DNA from: Bacteriovorax sp.
Lineage (GTDB): Bacteria > Bdellovibrionota > Bacteriovoracia > Bacteriovoracales > Bacteriovoracaceae
NCBI GenBank assembly: GCA_014378525.1
Contig: JACMNL010000074.1
Location: forward strand, 22,059-86,058
DNA: 64,000 bases
Direction: 5' to 3'
Below, in pieces: positions 61,249-64,000 of this stretch. The notes under the pieces are model-generated. The model was not told where the DNA came from, did not search any database, and worked only from the letters and a program-made list of their open reading frames with translations. A program made the translations under genes and the position numbers. The stretch's first letter is position 1. Each line of letters opens with the position of its first letter.

Positions 61249-62373
61249 ATGAAAACAACAATACACACAATACTGGCACTAACATTTATCCTGAACCTAT
61301 CCGCTGTAAAAGCAGAAGAGATGACGATCCCTAAAATCGAGTCTCCTTCTGCTCTTCAGGAAGGAACTCAAAGAGAATTATCAGCAGCACAAATTGCTGA
61401 GCTTCTTCCCTGGGCAAAGGATTCAAAGATTTTTTTAATCGATCTGCTTGATAATGCCCAGTCACTTCCAATGGAGCAGAGAATTGACAGACTGGTTGAT
61501 GGAATTAAATCTGTCGTTGTTGAAAGCGCTCCAAAACAATCTGAACTAATTATGAGATACGCACTTAACCGTGCGCTTGTTTTAAATGATATTTTAACTG
61601 CAGAGACAACTGAAGGAACGGTAGGAACGAGTGATGCAAAAGCACGCGTACTAACAGCTTCAATCAAGCTTGCTCTTAAGTATTATGATTCTGATATGGC
61701 CAACCTTGCAAAAAAATCTACTCTGCCATATGCAGCTTTCGGAATTGAATATTTTAATTTTTTAAATGAATTAAATAAATCGATCTTCGATGCTTCTGCC
61801 CAGTATAACATCCAGAGAACTGCACTTGAGTTTTTACAGTGGGATTTATACCGCGATTTAAACAATGCAACTTATGCACCTCAGATCATCAAGATCAATA
61901 ATGCTCTTAAAATTTTCCCTACGAAAAAAATGACTGATGCCTACGCCATCAATTACATCCGTCAGATGAAAAAGACAGTTGAGCAGTTGGGACTTGGAAA
62001 AGCGAACGAAACCTCAATTGCTGATGGAACTGTGATTTTTAATAAAAAAGAAGAGGCCACTCCAGTTGTTAAAAAAGGTCTTTTTAAGACTTATAATGGT
62101 GAATGTTATGCTGCTGACAGAAGCGGGAACATCATGTGGGATGCCGGTAAAATGGACTGGAGATCTTGCCACAGCGGTGAATACAAAACATACAATGGTG
62201 AATGTTACGCAACAGATACAGCTTCAAATATTATCTGGGGTGCCGGTAAACAAAGTTATAAATACTGTGCTTCAGGAAATTTTAAGACCTACAATGGAGC
62301 TTGTTACCCGTCTGATAAGGCCGGAAACATTATCTGGGGTGCCGGGAAAGTTTCATACACCAACTGCCAATGA
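61249..62373 (+). CDS. Modular secreted protein B: same head, three 33-residue Cys repeats
   Basis: A 374-residue protein with a signal peptide (about 1-22, ending VKA). Residues about 23-245 repeat the helical head of protein A with long identical blocks, including IFDASAQY and RTALE. After a short linker the tail is quite different: three 31-33-residue repeats from residues 278, 311 and 344, each with FKTYNGxCYxxD, GNIxWGAGK and a final Cys. The two Cys of each repeat could form a disulfide. It starts nine bases after protein A. The pair thus shares one head with exchanged tails. Function unknown. Confidence 0.72.
   Translation: MKTTIHTILALTFILNLSAVKAEEMTIPKIESPSALQEGTQRELSAAQIAELLPWAKDSKIFLIDLLDNAQSLPMEQRIDRLVDGIKSVVVESAPKQSELIMRYALNRALVLNDILTAETTEGTVGTSDAKARVLTASIKLALKYYDSDMANLAKKSTLPYAAFGIEYFNFLNELNKSIFDASAQYNIQRTALEFLQWDLYRDLNNATYAPQIIKINNALKIFPTKKMTDAYAINYIRQMKKTVEQLGLGKANETSIADGTVIFNKKEEATPVVKKGLFKTYNGECYAADRSGNIMWDAGKMDWRSCHSGEYKTYNGECYATDTASNIIWGAGKQSYKYCASGNFKTYNGACYPSDKAGNIIWGAGKVSYTNCQ
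62080..62370 (+). repeat. Three tandem 33-codon Cys-containing repeats
   Basis: Repeats start at 62080, 62179 and 62278 (99-base period) at the 3' end of protein B. The first codons of each (KTYNG) are also similar at the DNA level, so these copies look younger than the repeats of protein A. Confidence 0.85.
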
Positions 62374-62384
62374 TTAAAAAACAC

Positions 62385-62415
62385 AAAGGCGTACTTCGGG
62401 TGCGCCTTTTTTTTG
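62385..62415 (+). terminator. Rho-independent terminator after protein B
   Basis: Arms AAAGGCG (62385-62391) and CGCCTTT (62403-62409) with an 11-base loop containing CTTCGG, followed by a T-run. It ends the three-gene secreted-protein cluster. Confidence 0.85.
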
Positions 62416-62723
62416 CCCACCAAAAATGACTCACCCCAATCTGCCGATTGTTTTTAGGCCTCCCCCCTATGAAGATAGGTCTATAGCAAGCGTATATTAC
62501 GGCCATCTTTTCATGCATGAAACGGGGTTTTCCCCCAACAGAATAGGCGTAAACTCCTTCAAGCTACAGCTCGGTTTCAAAATTCAATAAGGCCACTAAA
62601 AGATCGAAGGCGTGCCTCCCAACGATTTTCGCAATAACTAAATATTAAATTTTGACCTAAATAAAACGCTCGGGCATACTAAAGTTGAAACGATTCGTAC
62701 TATGTTTTAACGGGAGAACGATA
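62416..62723. other. Gene-free region before the histone-like gene
   Basis: No convincing coding frame or RNA gene is seen in these 308 bases. A short GGGG-TTTT-CCCC hairpin lies at 62524-62535 and C-rich stretches at 62430-62470. The last part holds the promoter and the GGGAGA ribosome site of the histone-like gene. Confidence 0.6.
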
Positions 62724-63404
62724 ATGGCATCTAAAAAACCAGTAGCTAAGAAAAAAGTAGCAGCGAAAAAAGTTGCTAAAAAAGCGGTAGCTAAGAAAGC
62801 ACCGGCAAAAAAGCCAGCAGCTAAAAAAGCGGCAGCGAAAAAAGCACCTGCAAAAAAAGCAGCAAAAAAAGTAGTTGCGAAAAAAGCTCCTGCTAAAAAA
62901 GTAGCAGCGAAAAAAGCACCGGCGAAAAAAGTTGCAGCAAAAAAAGCGGCACCCGTTAAAAAAGCGGCAGCAAAAAAAGCTCCAGCTAAAAAAGCTGCAC
63001 CTAAGGCAGCTCCAAAAGCAGCAGCAAAAGTTGCTCCGAAAGCAGCTCCAAAAGCTGCTCCAGCAAAAAAAGTAGAAACAAAAGCTGCACCAGCTCCGAA
63101 AGCTGCTGTGAAGGCACCAGCTGCAAAACCAGCTCCTAAAGCTCCAGCAAAAAAAGCTCCTGCCGCTGCTAAACCAGCTGCACCAGCGAAAGTTGTTCCT
63201 TTAGAAAAAAATGAATTCTTAAACTTGAAGATTGCAAAATCTATGCATGAGAATCCACCTCTTGTTCCAATCGAAGCAGTAGCTGACGAAGTAGAACATG
63301 AGCCTCTTCACCCGATCGTAAGAGAAACTCCAAAGGTCGGCCGTAATGAGCCATGTCCTTGTGGAAGCGGATTGAAGTACAAAAAATGTCATGGAAATGT
63401 TTAA
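62724..63404 (+). CDS. Histone H1-like Lys/Ala-rich protein fused to a SEC-C zinc motif
   Basis: A 226-residue protein. Residues 2 to about 165 consist of Lys/Ala/Pro repeats (many AKK and APAKK units), as in bacterial histone H1-like proteins (AlgP, HctB), which bind DNA. A less repetitive acidic linker (about 165-205) follows, and the end is [18 protein letters not shown], the SEC-C zinc-binding motif known from SecA and other proteins. The combination of a DNA-binding tail and SEC-C is unusual. ATG 62724 has GGGAGA upstream. A strong terminator follows. Confidence 0.85.
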   Translation: MASKKPVAKKKVAAKKVAKKAVAKKAPAKKPAAKKAAAKKAPAKKAAKKVVAKKAPAKKVAAKKAPAKKVAAKKAAPVKKAAAKKAPAKKAAPKAAPKAAAKVAPKAAPKAAPAKKVETKAAPAPKAAVKAPAAKPAPKAPAKKAPAAAKPAAPAKVVPLEKNEFLNLKIAKSMHENPPLVPIEAVADEVEHEPLHPIVRETPKVGRNEPCPCGSGLKYKKCHGNV

Positions 63405-63424
63405 TCAAATTTTTTAATTGATAT

Positions 63425-63459
63425 AAAAAAAGGCCGGAAGAAATTCCGGCCTTTTTTTT
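63425..63459. terminator. Bidirectional rho-independent terminator
   Basis: Stem of 15 base pairs including GGCCGGAA and TTCCGGCC, with GAAA loop (63440-63443), A-run on the left and T-run on the right. It lies between the histone-like gene (+) and the hydrolase gene (-), whose stop codon is at its edge. Confidence 0.9.
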
Positions 63460-64000
63460 ACATATTTTCTTTTAGGAACTGCAGGGTCATGGCCCAAGAC
63501 TCTCTTGCAGCTTGTGGATTATAGCTTGGTCGCTCATCACAGAAAAATCCATGGTCCGCATCTGAAAATTGCACACACGTAAATTTCTTTTTGGCCGCTG
63601 TTAATGCAGAATTGATCGATTGAATCTGATCGTTAGGAATATGCTGGTCCAGGTTTCCCCAGAAAAATAACAAGGGAGACTTCTGATCTGCCGCCAGATC
63701 AAGATTCATCGTCGCGATCCTTCCCCCATAGTAAGAAATGGCACATTTCACTGGTAGAGCAGAATTCACAACAAAGGATACGCGTCCACCAAGGCAGTGT
63801 CCGATAACTGCGATGGACTCAGCACCGTTTTCTTTAAGCCAGTCAAAACATGCCTGTGAGTCTTGAATTAACCCTTGAGTCGTAATGGCCGTAAAGTGAT
63901 CCATCACAGAATTAAACTGATCATATCCGGCCGTGAATCCCGGAGGAGCTGTCCTGTGAAAAAGTTCAGGAGCTATCGCAAGATAACCTTCGTCAGCAAA
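63458..64000 (-). CDS. Dienelactone hydrolase family protein, 5' end outside window
   Basis: The frame runs from the stop at 63458 to the right edge, giving about 180 C-terminal residues. ADEGYLAIAPELFHR near the edge, the nucleophile elbow IGHCLGGR with Cys, GNLDQHIP with Asp and DADHGFFCD with His complete the Cys-Asp-His triad of dienelactone hydrolases. The family opens lactone rings or hydrolyses other small esters; many members are of unknown substrate. A GTG at 63907 is internal and not the start, since the fold continues upstream. Confidence 0.88.
   Translation of the reverse strand, partial: FADEGYLAIAPELFHRTAPPGFTAGYDQFNSVMDHFTAITTQGLIQDSQACFDWLKENGAESIAVIGHCLGGRVSFVVNSALPVKCAISYYGGRIATMNLDLAADQKSPLLFFWGNLDQHIPNDQIQSINSALTAAKKKFTCVQFSDADHGFFCDERPSYNPQAARESWAMTLQFLKENM

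Noticed and set aside
62330..62518. 62-codon minus-strand frame spanning the terminator after protein B
   Set aside because: It runs through the terminator hairpin, has no ribosome site and overlaps protein B antisense.
62724..63200. Lys/Ala codon repeats read as a DNA repeat array or CRISPR
   Set aside because: The repetition is due to AAA and GCN codons of the histone-like protein; there is no regular spacer-repeat structure.
1..64000. tRNA, rRNA, insertion sequences, prophage or CRISPR arrays
   Set aside because: I looked for T-loop sequences, rRNA signatures, transposase motifs and regularly spaced repeats and found none that hold up; a tRNAscan or Infernal run would settle the RNA genes.

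Overview
The window is AT-rich, densely packed bacterial chromosome from a diderm (Gram-negative) organism. The genes include an LptF/LptG-type permease, lipid A phosphoethanolamine transferase remains, TolC- and MlaC-like proteins, predicted outer-membrane barrels and many small secreted proteins of unknown family. Together with a YeeN-type YebC, RapA, a histone-like Lys/Ala protein and pterin-dependent PhhA, this fits the Bdellovibrionota, most probably a Bacteriovorax/Peredibacter-like member. That placement is inferred from gene content, not from a marker gene. I see no rRNA, tRNA, CRISPR array, insertion sequence or prophage.

Layout. 0-5.3 kb: the end of an EptA-type transferase, a class A acid phosphatase, a secreted phosphoesterase, an OmpR-type two-component pair and an LPS-export permease. 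5.5-11.9 kb: an operon of a GT4 glycosyltransferase, a LolA-like carrier, two FtsX-type permeases, a LolD-like ATPase and a predicted outer-membrane barrel. 11.9-17.4 kb: a PAP2 phosphatase, then TolC-like and MlaC-like genes divergent from an MMPL/RND transporter. 17.4-31.2 kb: mixed housekeeping and signalling (phhA, a second two-component system, tyrS, serS, a CDF transporter, another PAP2 protein and an orphan receiver-plus-DHp protein). 31.2-35.7 kb: a TldD/PmbA protease pair with small unknown partners. 35.9-45.4 kb: YebC, two ABC-F ATPases, RapA and a degenerate HD-GYP-like protein. 45.4-51.0 kb: two peptidyl-prolyl isomerases, a cryptic L,D-transpeptidase-like protein, a PTPS/QueD-like protein, folE, and a cfa-DUF2062-DUF1295 lipid operon. 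51.1-54.6 kb: unknown envelope proteins. 54.8-57.6 kb: SrkA-like kinase and divergent speD/speE. 57.7-62.4 kb: four unknown secreted proteins, two of them paralogues with a shared head and different triplicated tails. 62.7-64 kb: a histone-like/SEC-C fusion and the end of a dienelactone hydrolase.

How it works together. Much of the first 17 kb and several later genes concern the cell envelope: lipid A modification, three PAP2-type phosphatases, two separate inner-to-outer-membrane carrier systems (ABC/LolA-like and RND/MlaC-like) and phospholipid cyclopropanation. GTP cyclohydrolase and a PTPS-family enzyme sit in one operon and could supply a reduced pterin for queuosine or for the PhhA encoded 30 kb away. 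The best candidates for something undescribed are the modular secreted paralogues at 59.8-62.4 kb, the ABC/LolA-like/barrel operon, and the histone-like/SEC-C fusion.
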